64,000 nt of DNA from contig CM043952.1 in the NCBI GenBank assembly GCA_014529385.2, forward strand, positions 64,034,870 to 64,098,869, written 5' to 3'. The notes below the pieces were generated by a model. It saw only the letters and a program-made list of their open reading frames with translations. It ran no database searches and had not been told where the DNA came from. Each line of letters begins with the position of its first letter. Within the stretch, counting starts at the first letter, position 1. Position numbers and translations under genes: made by a program. Positions 1 to 11,500 of the stretch are shown here, one piece after another. The DNA comes from Adiantum capillus-veneris. Lineage: Eukaryota > Streptophyta > Polypodiopsida > Polypodiales > Pteridaceae.

Positions 1-2476
1 CTACTACTCTACCAGCCAGCGAAAGTCGTGCTGAGCTCCAATGTAACAACTTTCTCCTGATGGACAAGAGAAGAGGAGCAATCTGCTGCTCGGGGGACAA
101 ATCCAAACCAACCTAACAACCCAAGTACCGAACTGCAGTCCCTGGAGAAATCCACCTGAAACCCTCTCCTGGCATCCAATCTGGCACAGGAGCACTGCCA
201 ACCAAGAAAGCCACTGTCTTTCTCCAGTTGATCAGTGCGCCCGATGCACAGCAGAAGGTCTCCAAAGCCTGCCCACATCTGTGTAAATTGGCCTCCTGGC
301 CCTCTAAGTACAAGGCTGAGTCGTCGGCAAACTCAGCGTCCAGAAGCTCATCTCCCCGTATAGGGAGTGCTAAGCCCCTCAAACCAACCTGCTGTGATAC
401 CAAAAATCTGCTCATCGCCTCCGCATAGAACAAAAAGAGAAAGGGGGCAAGAGGACAACCCTGTCTGACCGATCGTGTGAGCATGAAGCGCTCACCTCTA
501 CCTCCTGCCAAAAGCACCTGACTGTGAGCCTGTCTGTACAAAGCTGACACCCCTCTGATCCAAGCATCTAAGAAGCCCATCCTGCGAAGCGTGCTCTCTA
601 GAAAGTCCCAATCAACTCTGTCGTATGCCTTCTCAAAATCGAGAAGAAGAATCACAAGGTCCTCCCCACGGAGACATGCCAGGGCAGAAGCCTCCCAGAA
701 AGTGAAGATGTTGTCAAGGATACTGCGTTCCTTGACAAAACCTGTCTGAGTCCCATGTATAAGGCTCTCCAAAAGTGGCTGAATCCTCAAACTCAGAGCC
801 TTGGCAAGAATTTTGTAGGCTGAGTTGAGGATGGTGATGGGGCGCCACTGTCGAATCTCATCCAAGGAGCCACCCTCCTTTGGGATGAGGTAAATCAGCC
901 TTCAGGCCCTCACTCATGCTATCCGGCATCACTCCTGTGTGTAGAATGTACTGACAGGCACTACACAGATCTGGGCCAAGCAGGTCCCAGTACTCCAAGA
1001 AAAAGCTGGGAGTCAGCCCATCCTCACCTGGACAGCTACCACGCGGGAGGGCCCTAAGAGCCGTGTGCAGCTCCTCAAGCTGAAGAGGTATCTCTAGCCT
1101 CTGGTGCATCTCCTCAGTCACAAGACAAGGCATCTGCGCCCAAACCTGCTCCCTGCATGCATCCTGTCTCTCTGACTGGGGCTCAACCGACAATAGCTCA
1201 CGGTAAAAGTCAGTAGCAACTGCACGCATATCCTCAGGCTCACAAACAACTGACCCATCGGGTCTCCTCAGCTGATTGACCTTGGCATGCGAGTGCCGAG
1301 GTCCCACTGCCTCAAAAAAGGCACCTGTCACTCTGTCACCCACCTGAGTCCACTGAGATGCCTGTTGGTGAAAGGCAAACTCATGGCGCCTCTCCTCTGT
1401 GCAAGCAAGCTCCTGTCGAGCCTGCTGTAACTGCTCCTCCAACCAGGGACTGTGTGGATGTTGCTCCTGCATCCTCTGTAGTGAAGCAATGCCTCGTCTG
1501 AGACGCTGCTGCTCCTCTCTCGCTGCAGCCCGTCGAGCCAGAGACTCCTGGAGAAAAAAGTGGCTAAGCTGAGCTAGGTCTAAGGCCACTCTGTCTGCAG
1601 GAAGAGCTTGGCTGTCCATGCCCTCTGTCCAGAGAGCCTCTACCCTCTCTCTGAGTGCTGAGTCCAAACAAGACCCGCTCTGGGATGCGAAGCATCGTGC
1701 TCCCACTCCGCTGCCTGTCTGCCACTGTGAGGATCACTGGTGCATGGTCCGAGAAGGATGTCCCTGCCAGGATGCCCACTGATCCCCCCAAGTCACTGAA
1801 GTGGTCACTAGTGTAGAAGCGATCTATCCGCGATAGATTCACTCCTCCCACTCTGCGGTCCGATCTAGAGAAGGCAAGACTCTCTGGAGGCCTCACAAAG
1901 CCAGAATGCTGCCATGTATCCGAGACCCTCAGTCATACACAACCTCTCCCAAGCTGCTAACTCGACTCCATGCACAGTAGCATGGCTGCCTCCGATCCTG
2001 TGAGAAGGGTCCTCCAACATGTTGAAGTCCCCTCCTACACACCAATGGTCAACCTGTGGCAAAGACTCAACAATCTGTGACCAAAACTCTGCACGAGCAC
2101 TCGCCACATTGGGCGCATAGATGTTCAGGAAGCCCACAAGGCCACCCTGAACCTGCAAAGTAATCCACTGAGCCCTGCCTGGCACAATAATCCCTCTGCC
2201 CACAATGGCTTGCTGCAATGAGTCCGCAATAGTCATACATACCCCACCCTGGATGCCTCCAGGTCCAAAAGCAGCTGACCAAAAGGTATCATAACGTCCA
2301 CGCAAAATCTGACCACATCGCCGAATGTGGCTCTCAGACAAATGGTGCTCCTGAAGCATAAGGAGATCAATCTCTCCTCCCACAAGGCAACGCTGAAGCT
2401 CCTGATGCAATCGGCCCCGCTGTCGCTGAAACTGGGGCCCACCTAATCCCTGCACGTTCCACGAGACGATCCTCAT
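1..2476 (-). pseudogene. LINE ORF2: APE endonuclease and reverse transcriptase, frameshifted
   Basis: The ATG at 2476 opens an apurinic-type endonuclease with the motifs SWNVQGLG, LQEHH, NIYAPN and GGDFN. The frame shifts near 1.89 kb, and the next frame carries the endonuclease end (SRIDRFY, SDHAPV). It shifts again near 1.7 kb into a linker region and near 0.86 kb into the reverse transcriptase (113-865). That domain shows the first catalytic Asp in LLLDFEKAYDRVDW, then GCPLAP and the FADD box. A last shift near 0.11 kb leads off the window. The catalytic residues I can see are conserved, so decay is mainly by frameshift. The function in this family is target-primed reverse transcription. 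The C-terminal part is outside the window. Confidence 0.85.
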
Positions 2477-2745
2477 GGGGAGCGAGAGAGAACAGATGCT
2501 GCCGCAGCAGCAAGATTGGGCTATCTTCGAGGCAGGCTTGGATGGGGAGTAATCTGCATCCGAGCGTCCTCTAGATAGGCGAGCCTGTAGTGAGTGCCTG
2601 GCCCAAGCCCAAGCAGATCGAGCCGTGCGTAAAGCAACCTCCTCTGACCAGGAGTCCTCATGAATGTATACATAGCAAGGCAAACACTGCGTATCAGCAA
2701 AAAAGTACATCACAATGTGCCTACATCCTGCTGAGTCTGGGGGTG

Positions 2746-4437
2746 TCACCGCAAACTTGGCCAGTGGCTACAAAGTCTGCAGCAAATCTGTAACTCCAAG
2801 TTCTCCCATGTCGTGAGAGAACTCGAGAACCTGTGTATGCAACCATCCCACCACTGAGTCGAGGGACCACTCTGTCTCGGTCCTACCACAGAGGGGAAAG
2901 GAGAAACCAACTGCTGAGTCCAAGGCCTCCGTCCCCCTAGCGGCGAGGAACAGAGCGTGGACCCTGAAGCAGGCTGCCTCGTGGTCTGCTGCGGAATCGC
3001 CGAGAAAGCGAGTGAATCCGTAATCGTAGAAATCCCAGCGCGTCGGAGGTCAATGCTCGTCAGACCATGAGGGATAGCTGCAAGGGAAGATGTCTGAATC
3101 TGTAGAGGGGGCCGCAAGAATGGCTGACCCTCTCTCGCTAGGCGACTTGTGGCAAAGGCGTTGCCAAGAGATCTCCTAGCCGTCGGCGAGGGACCAGTCT
3201 CTTGAGTCGACGGTGGTACTGAAGCAGGAGGAGGGGGAGAAGGAGCAGGGGGGGGCGGAGGAGAAGAGAAGCGGGGTGGGGCGACAGAGACAGCGGGGCA
3301 AGGTAGGGAGTGGGTGGGAGCAGAGGGCGGGGGAGGGGATGAGGAGGAAGAGGGGAAATCTGGAGGTGGGGTGGCTGGCGAGGGTGAAGCGAAAGTGGAG
3401 GCTGGTGTAGGGGGCTTCTCCTGCTCAAGTGGACCAAAGCGGTTCCCCGTGGGAACCCACTGCTGTTGAGTAGGCACCTGAGGGCCACTCTGAGTGCCAG
3501 GCTGTCGCTGTGGCCCCTGGCGTCGACGGCCACGGGCCTGCTGCCACCCCTCCTCCGTTGGAGCCCCAGGCTCGGAGGGTGGCTCAGAATCTGTGCGCTG
3601 TGCCGTTGGCTGTGGCTGCGGCCCAGCCTTGGGAGGCTGAGGCTGAGGCTGAGGCTGAGGCTGAGGCTGAGGCTGAGGCTGAGGCTGAGGCTCAGGCTGA
3701 GGCTGAGGCTGAGGTGTAGGTCGAGGCCTCCTCCGCGGACAGGCCTTCGCTAGGTGGCCCATCTGTCTGCAAATGAAGCACTGGTTCGGGAGACCCGAGT
3801 ACTCCACACTCTGTCTAAACCAACCCCCACTCACTCGAGGCAGAAGGATGACCTTCGGGAGCGTGTGGGTATCTCTGACCAAAACTCGAACTGAAGGGAT
3901 GCCAGCCGCCTTGGCAGCTACTGATGTTGCCGTACGAGGTGTCTCCAGGACAGTCCCGATGGCGGAGCCAATCCTGGAGAGAAGTGGAAGGTACTCCCTC
4001 CGTAAACCCGGAAAGCAGACTGAGATGGGGATGTCTGCCTCCTCTACTAGCACATCCGAAGTCGGGTCGAAACCATGTCGCCACTGTCGAAAGTGGGCGC
4101 GTGATGCTCGGATGGCCAGTGGACTCATAGCTATGACCTTGGAGGCCATCTCGGAAGTCTCGAACTCGATCTGGTAGTACCTCCGTCCGAGGATCTGGAC
4201 ATCCAAAATCTTGCCCACCTCTGCGAGAAGGTGGGCCTGGAGAAGGTCTCGCAGCTCTCCTCTGCTAGGACGGGTGCCAAGAACCTTGCAGATGACAGAA
4301 GTCGCCTGCAAGCGCTCTACCTCTGCGGCAAGGCTCGCTTGCTCTGTCGGCGAAAGAGCAAGTCGAATGGTGGGCTCAGCGGGGTCGGGCGAGGGGGCTT
4401 CAGGCGAGTCCCTCTGTGGCGGAGCTGGAGCCTCCAT
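2746..4437 (-). CDS. LINE ORF1 protein (gag-like, CCHC zinc knuckle)
   Basis: Open frame of 563 codons with an ATG at 4437. Residues about 1-210 resemble the N-terminal nucleic-acid-binding domain (DUF4283-like) of plant LINE ORF1 proteins. A CX2CX4HX4C knuckle (CFICRQMGHLAKAC) follows, then a proline-glutamine dipeptide tract encoded by hexanucleotide repeats. The remainder is a long disordered Pro/Ser/Gln-rich tail. In this family the protein binds element RNA to form the retrotransposition particle. The frame is intact although ORF2 downstream is not. A degenerate relative of the N-terminal part occurs at about 27.9-28.9 kb. The assignment as LINE ORF1 rests on the knuckle and on the endonuclease/RT directly downstream. 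Confidence 0.8.
   Translation of the reverse strand: MEAPAPPQRDSPEAPSPDPAEPTIRLALSPTEQASLAAEVERLQATSVICKVLGTRPSRGELRDLLQAHLLAEVGKILDVQILGRRYYQIEFETSEMASKVIAMSPLAIRASRAHFRQWRHGFDPTSDVLVEEADIPISVCFPGLRREYLPLLSRIGSAIGTVLETPRTATSVAAKAAGIPSVRVLVRDTHTLPKVILLPRVSGGWFRQSVEYSGLPNQCFICRQMGHLAKACPRRRPRPTPQPQPQPEPQPQPQPQPQPQPQPQPQPPKAGPQPQPTAQRTDSEPPSEPGAPTEEGWQQARGRRRQGPQRQPGTQSGPQVPTQQQWVPTGNRFGPLEQEKPPTPASTFASPSPATPPPDFPSSSSSPPPPSAPTHSLPCPAVSVAPPRFSSPPPPPAPSPPPPASVPPSTQETGPSPTARRSLGNAFATSRLAREGQPFLRPPLQIQTSSLAAIPHGLTSIDLRRAGISTITDSLAFSAIPQQTTRQPASGSTLCSSPLGGRRPWTQQLVSPFPSVVGPRQSGPSTQWWDGCIHRFSSSLTTWENLELQICCRLCSHWPSLR
3633..3714 (-). repeat. Hexanucleotide repeat coding Pro-Gln dipeptides
   Basis: A GAGGCT-type hexamer is repeated about thirteen times on the + strand. 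It encodes a run of Pro-Gln, with one Pro-Glu interruption, in LINE ORF1 directly after the zinc knuckle. Because the unit is six bases, length changes keep the reading frame. Confidence 0.9.
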
Positions 4438-4559
4438 CTGTGTCTACTGCTGAGTCGAAGAAGCGGACGGTGAAGAAAAACTGCAACCGAGTACGCCGAA
4501 CATTTGTCCGAAGAAAAAATGTTGCAGAGCCAGGTGCAGAAAACCTTCGGGGACAAAGA

Positions 4560-4800
4560 GGAACGGGGGGGGCGGGCGGGCTAGGGGGCAGCTAGGGGTG
4601 AGGGTGGCGGGCAGCAGGGGGCAGTGGTGGCGGGCTGGGCTGGGTGAGGGAAACAGCGCGAGGGCGAGAGGGGGCAGGGGGAGGCAGCGCGAGGGCGAGG
4701 GGGAGCAGCGAGGGGGGGGCTGGGGGCAGCGCGAGGGCGAGAGAGAGGGGGGGTGAGGGGCAGCGATGGTGCAAGGGGGGGGGAGCGTGCAGCAGCAGCG
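4560..4800 (-). repeat. G-rich leader of LINE with short tandem repeats
   Basis: Extremely G-rich on the + strand, with the motif GCAGCGCGAGGGCGAG recurring three times and several runs of five or more G. It lies just 5' of LINE ORF1 and probably is the element's 5' UTR or promoter. G-quadruplex formation is plausible on the + strand but is inferred from composition only. Confidence 0.55.
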
Positions 4801-4810
4801 AGTTCGCGCG

Positions 4811-5291
4811 GCGTTTTTTCTGCTGTAATTACAAACTACTTCTCCAATGTGCTTTGAAAGGATGCACTTTTAGCCTAGAGTCATGTCTCTTTGTCAATAT
4901 ATATGCCTTTTGATATGTGTCTTTTCATTTCCTATATGAAGGAGGTTATGTATACAATTCAATCAATCAACTCAATTCAACCGCTATTCTCATGTCTTGA
5001 GTCTAATCTCAAGTATGAAATTTAGTCTTAATTCTAGGAGCACCAGTAATGCTCACAATGAGGAGCATGACGACATCGACAGGGACTACAACAAAAGATC
5101 TGGACTACTCTACCACACGCCAGTCAGAGCTGGAGGACATCGACGACATTCGATTGTTGCTTCATTGTGCCCTGTAGTTTTATTGTAGTTGTATTAGTTT
5201 TTTTTTTCTAGACATTTTATCAAATTCTCCAGAGATGGTCTCATAGGTCATTTTGGCCTTTTGAAGACGTTTAATATGAGATTTCATTTCA

Positions 5292-5325
<34 letters not shown>

Positions 5326-5574
5326 CACTTGCTGCCATACTCCTATCTTCGGGTGCACACTTTGACGGTTTCATGCGTAGTCAGGTATTCCACCCACTTA
5401 ATTAGTGAATGAAACCAGTGGTACCTTTAATTAGGTGCTCTCATCCAAGGTAGAGTAACATCCCTCTTTTTATGTTGCTTTATTACATATAATTAAATGA
5501 TTGGATGTTTGTTCTAAATGAAAACAGAATTAACCTCGGTAATTCTACATTATTCAAATTCTGGGCTTGAGCAG
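4811..5574 (+). other. Intron sequence before first visible kinase exon
   Basis: AT-rich sequence holding a CT-then-CA microsatellite (5292-5328). A short reading frame at 4997-5188 has no clear splice site leading into the kinase frame. No exon coding the expected residues just before the glycine loop was found, so the previous exon must lie upstream of the LINE, outside the window. Confidence 0.5.
5292..5328. repeat. (CT)n(CA)n microsatellite
   Basis: An uninterrupted CT run passes directly into a CA run, inside an intron of the kinase gene. Confidence 0.95.
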
Positions 5575-8500
5575 GCAAAGGTTCCTATGGTGCAGTCTAC
5601 AAGGCCAGAGATCTTAGAACGTCAGAGTTGGTGGCAATAAAGGTCATTTCCTTGAGCGAAGGGGTAAGGGAGCATCGGTTATTATTGCCTCAAATGTGTT
5701 AACATGTGTATAGAATACTTTTTACATAACAAATTTACCTGTCAACTGCCAGGAGGAAGGCTATGATGATATCTGTGGAGAGATTGAAATGCTTCAGCAC
5801 TGCAATCATCCAAATGTTGTTCGATATTTGGGAAGTTATCAAGCAGAAGAATATCTCTGGGTAAATCTTGAAGTTTTTCTTATCTTTTCAGTTGTGCTAT
5901 GCTGCCTCTGCGCTAGCATATTTCAGTATGCAATTTTTCTGTCAGATTGTGATGGAATATTGTGGTGGAGGGAGTGTAGCAGACTTGCTACATGTTACTG
6001 AAGAACCTCTGGAAGAACGTCAAATAGCTTATATATGTGGTGAAGCGCTCAAGGTTGTCATTTCTTAACTATTGTTTTTATGTTTGTGTCGCGATCTCTA
6101 TATTTGTAATTGGTGAAGCTGTCACTCTTGTTTAATTTTTGCCATGCATTTTTTTGAAGTTGAAGAGCTTTCACTCTGGTAGCAGCGTGCTGGTTGCTGT
6201 GTATTCGTTGACTGGAATTTTCTTGTTTATGCATTAACTTCTGAACCATTGTGTGAAATATTTTCTTTGATTGGAAGTACTGTGGTGAATCTAATGCGCA
6301 CAATGCTTGGAACCAGAAGCTATATTTAGAGGAGCGGATCACATTTACAATAACCCAAAGATTTTTTGGTTTAGTTGAGATTCGTTTTGGTCCCTAGATC
6401 TAATAAAGACCTTGCAAAGATTATTTCCCTTGAAAATATCCAGAGAAACGTGTGAATGATAATCACTGATACTTTTCAATAAAATTGAGACATATATTTG
6501 AAAATTTGCGAGTTATATGCAGAGTGCTCTAGTGAGCCTGACATTTTGTGCTGCCTCTAGTCAACTTGAACTGATGGTTTTAGAAGATATTCACACTTCG
6601 GGTGCTTAGAAGTTTTTCTTCGCTTAAGAAGATACATTTTGAATTTATGCTGCTTATCCAATTAATCTTCTCTCTTGATATGTAAAATGGCACGGCAGTT
6701 TCATTGAAATAGAGCACTGGATTCAATCTATTGCCATCAATTTTCTTCACAGATTTGGAGTCTGAGTGTTACTACTGGGTGGATCCTTTTCACGTGATCT
6801 TAAATTTGGTGAATTTCTCATATCTGGTCTGTTTCTAGTTGCCAGCAAGTTGTGGTTCCACGCTTATACCCAGGCTGTCCTCAAATATTGATTTGGATAG
6901 TTTTTAGTATTTACAGACTAAGTTTCTTTTGGTTTATGACAATCAATTGATGACAACAAGCTTTCACATGATTTGGTGTGTGAAAGTGGGTTGGCGTTAG
7001 ATGGGCTGTTTTTTAAGGGTTTATAGTAACTTTAGCTCTGCTATTCACCCTTTTATTGTATTTCCCAAGTGTGTCCGTGCGTGTCGGTGAGCTGCTTGCG
7101 TCTTGTGTAAGTGTGTGAATCTGTACAGCTTTGTGAGGGAGTGAAGTTCGTTAAGGCATGGCATGTTTGTCAGGAATTCACGTAGCTAACAGAGAAAAAG
7201 GAAGTCAATGACATGAACAAGAGGAGTGTGTACAAAAGAAAGGGGCTAAAGCCAAGGAGGGGGTGGGAAAACAGGCCCCCTTGGGGGGGCACCAGTGAGC
7301 AGTCGCTGATCAAGCAGGTGGAAAGCTACGGGTGAGTCAGCGGCTGATTGATAGAGGTGAATGAGCAGCTTCTGCAATACAGGGCAGATGGGTTGGCTGC
7401 TGACCTGGGAGGAGCTGGAGCCATCTTTTGGTGGTTTGTGGCTGAGCTGGGGCACTATAACAATGTGAGATGCACAGGTGCATACTTTTTCATGCTAGCA
7501 CATCTCAAAGTGAAGATCAGGATAACTGTTACTTCTATTTAATTGTCTATTACCTTTTCCACTGCACCTCTCATTGACGGGGTGGTTCAAAGAGTGCAAG
7601 TCCTCTAAAGATTTAGGCTGGTACCAGTGTGCCTAGGTGGCGACTGCTGTTTTGAAGTCTATGCATGAAAGAGAATTAAACCCCCTTGGAATCTGTGATG
7701 AGTTTCATTTGTCATTTGCACATAACAAGCTGCTCAGGATTCTTGTCAAAGGCCCCACTGAAGTATTTGAGGTATCATTTTGCTTTCTAAGGTTTTCAAT
7801 GACATTTTTGTTTTTTGTTGCATGTGACAGGGCTTAGCTTACCTTCATCACATATTTAAGGTCCATAGAGATATCAAAGGTGGTAATATTCTCCTCACTG
7901 AACAGGGGGAGGTGAAGCTTGGTGAGCATCCCTTGTGGCTATTGCTTGAAAATGTAGGTCCTTATGAATGTAGTTATCCTGCCTCCAGTTGCCTATTTAA
8001 TTTAACCTTGCATAGCCTTTTGTGTAAGCTGACTCTGTGTGCATTTGTTTAGGTGATTTTGGGGTTGCAGCACAGTTGACGAGGACATTATCGAAACGCA
8101 ACACAGTACTATACCTAATTAGTTTGCAAATTTTTCTTCTTGTTTTAACACTTGTTTTCAGTACGCATGACATTACTGCAAACATGCTACAGAAATCTTC
8201 TCAGGAAGCATAAATTTTCAAACTCCTGTATTTTTAGAAAGGTTACTTCCTTAGCATAATCAAAAGAATCAGGTGGTCTGCCATGACTGAGGCTCTTTGT
8301 GCACAACATACCCATTTTTTCGGATGACGGTAATAATGAAAGTCAGGCTCCTCTTTGCACTGTCCCAACTTGAGGCTGCCGAAGTGCAGTGTACTTTCTT
8401 CTTCTTTTCCTTTGAGCTCAAAAGTTTACCAGATGGGGTTGGTGTCAGTGTTTCTGCTTGGTTCTTAAGTGTTTGATTCACGAGACAATGAAATAGTCTT

Positions 8501-11500
8501 GGTATCCTTGTCTCTATTCTGTATTGTTTCACCCACTTGCTACCATTACCTGTGGTAACAAGCTGCCATGATGATGTAAAATTGGAAAATTGATAGGGCA
8601 TCAAATTTTGATAGTTTGCTTCAGAAGTTGTTGGAAGACAAGCTCTTGGCATTAGGCCATTCTTATGAAGTGACTTGGGATCTTTTTAGTTGGTTGAAAA
8701 CTGGTTATTGAAAGCGGAGTCTACTCCATGATACAAAGAAGAAGGCAAGTCAGTTCTGGCATGAAGCATCATAAACAGCTTGTGCAAAAGGTTTAGTCAT
8801 GCACATTGGGGGTCATTGTGCCCTTCATACATGCTTGTTCAGAAGATGCTAAGATGCCAATGTGCAAGAAGAGAGAAATACGAAGTTTCCCGGTTGAGTC
8901 TTTCATTAGCAGTGCAGTTCTTTACAAGTGAATTTGAAAACAAGGGGCGTGCTCAGACAGAAAACCTATAGTAAAAATAGGAAAGAGAGAAAAGTGAACG
9001 ATGAATGAGGGGTGTATAAGAGAAGAGACTCGTTGGAGAGAGGGTTGCAAAATGGCCTGCTGATAATCTTTTGGCATGCATTATGTATGTGTAACATTTG
9101 CACTCCTGACTGTTTTGTTAGGTACATTACACCTACCTCATACAATCAATTACCCAATGAAAATCTTTATCATATGTTGAGTATGTGTAAGGCATCAATA
9201 AATCAGATCTTCAACAGTGGCATCAATTGGTTTTAAAGTTGCTAAAAAGTCTCTAATTACAAAGAAACTACCTCAACTTTGTGTATGGGTTTCGTGTTTA
9301 ATTACATATTGGTCGTTTGTAGCTCGTGTACCTGTAGACTTGTTCCAAGTGGTAACATTCAATACGCATACTTGATACATATGTAACTTACGTCCTTTAA
9401 CACCTTGACATATAATGGCTATCCTAGTTCTACTGTTTAGGTTGTGCAAACTTCTTTTCTGTATCTTTCGTTTTCCTTACGGTAAAACTAAGAATTGAGT
9501 ATCAGAATTTACGATGCAATCTGTGTATGCATGTCTTTTACAAATGTGAATAGGTAGGGCCTCCTTTGCTATACAAAGAGATGTCATGTTCTTGTGCTGA
9601 TTGATAGTTTTATGGTGATGCAGTCTATTGGAACACCACATTGGATGGCACCAGAAGTGATTCAAGGGACCCGTTATGATGGGAAGGTGAGTTTTGATAG
9701 TCTTCGGCTTTAATTTGTGATTCATAAATAGCAGAAACTACAAAGATCTGATTCCTTTTATCCCTTGACAAAGGTCGATGTCTGGTCCCTTGGAATCTCC
9801 GCTATTGAGATGGCTGAGGTTAGTTTGTTTCCTTTGTGAGTTTTGTCTCCTTTGCCTTGCTACTACTGGGTGAGATGCATTTTGATTTTCTTGGCAGGGT
9901 TTGCCACCACGGTACAATGTGCATCCTTTAAGGGTAGGTTTTATTCTTGGCTTGAATTCATTTTCTCTCGGTTATTTTTCAACAAGTACTATCAGAATTT
10001 CAAACTCTCAATACTTCAAAAATTGTTTGTCTACCAAAGGGAAAGAATTGCTTTCATCTATCAAAGGCATTGCACTGTCTTTGGAGGTCACAATCTCAAA
10101 CACCTTCTAGGCATGTTATGAAATTTCTATTTTTTTCTTCCCATCTTGGCCCTTGAACAGATGGTTTCAAATAACAGGTTCATGTTAACTGCCTCAGTTA
10201 ACGGTGCCCCTAGGGAGTCTGTGGCTGAGGCACCGCTAATTGCCTTAGTTGTCTCTTTTCTTTGCGTAGTCGAAGACTCCTTCGTAGCCTCCTCTCTCCT
10301 GCTCCTTCACCTGCTGTCTATGCTCATGCACAACCCTGAGCACCCCCTCTGCCGTGGATAGTTGGGAGAAAGATAAAGTGGGGAAATTGGGTAGAGATTG
10401 TTATCTTCCTGTAGTTACTCAGAGACTCCATCATTCTTTCTCTCTTTCACAGTGTAGCAATAGCTTCTATTACAAGCCGAAAACACTGAACTCTAAGTAG
10501 CAAGTATCCTACAGCCCCACGAAAATCAATTTCTTTGTTGCTTGGCATGTTTGAAAGGTGGCGAAATGAAATGTGGCTAAACAACAGAATTGACGAAACA
10601 CACAAAACATTTCTTGTTCCTCTGCCTTTACCCCACGGCTGTCTCCAGCTGAACACCAATATTTTCTCAGTGGTAGACCTTTGAAAACTCAAAACACAGT
10701 GAAGCTTTACTCGTGAAACCAATAGAGGAAGATGATGAATCAAGAAATTTCATTGCGTGCAAATGTCACAAGGTGTTAATGGCAGAGGCATCCTTTGTTC
10801 ACTGCCTTAAGACAGCAATGCACACCCTTCACATCAACCATACAGCTTACCTGTCCTCACAGCAAAAACCAGTTGGAGAAGTCAATGCAAAAAACACACA
10901 ATGGGACGGCTGCCAGTGATCAATCCTGAGCAAATGAAGTGACATCAAATTCCAAAAGGCCCAATTGGCAAGGGGGGGAAGTGGTGAGCGGCTATTGCAG
11001 CAAGGCTTGAAGCCTTGAGGGTGCGTGATGATGGACGGGGCGGGGGGTGGTCACGGGGGGAGAGCAGCACAGGAAAGCGAAGGCAGTGGTGGCATGTCTA
11101 AGTTTTTTTAAATTATTGTAAGCGTCTTTTTGTGCTTTGTATCTTGCAACATAGATTCTTTTTCTTTTTTGGCAAGAAAAAGGTCCTTCCAATAGTTATG
11201 AAAACTGCCCAATGCTTTACAACCTGCCCCTCCAAGAGAGGGCTACATCAAAATGTGGGGAGACTCTCCCAATGAAAAGGTAAGATATGTACAATGATGG
11301 CTAAATCAGGATATGGGAGGAGGAAACAACTACATTGGTGGACGGTACTGCCATCTAGGCACGCCATGAACCATGGTGAAGAAGGGCTGTAATTGCCAAA
11401 GCTGCAAGCAAGCCTTGTGGCGCTCCTGCATGCGGTCGGACCTGCCATGAAGTCTCTCAAATTGGTCCCTGAGTGTATGGATCAGCTCCAGCTAAATGTC

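Larger units (their letters stand above)
1..4810 (-). mobile_element. LINE retrotransposon, 3' end outside window
   Basis: Non-LTR retrotransposon read right to left. A G-rich (C-rich on the coding strand) 5' leader is followed by ORF1 with a CCHC zinc knuckle (2746-4437). ORF2 then follows with an APE-type endonuclease and a reverse transcriptase with a FADD catalytic box, and it runs off the left edge. No LTRs were seen. ORF1 is open, but ORF2 is broken by several frameshifts, so this copy is probably inactive. It lies just upstream of the first visible kinase exon on the opposite strand, so it probably sits in an upstream intron of that gene. The 5' boundary near 4.8 kb is estimated from the end of the GC-rich leader. 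Confidence 0.85.

Noticed and set aside
3138..3753. Overlapping frames on both strands within LINE ORF1
   Set aside because: They are shadows of the Pro-rich and repeat-rich ORF1; composition follows from the repeats.
4997..5188. Open frame of 63 codons just upstream of the first kinase exon
   Set aside because: No donor site gives the phase needed to join the exon at 5575, and the residues do not resemble the segment before a kinase glycine loop.
8269..8652. 127-codon minus-strand open frame inside kinase intron 5
   Set aside because: No family resemblance, no promoter or splice context; kept only as a remark in the intron entry.
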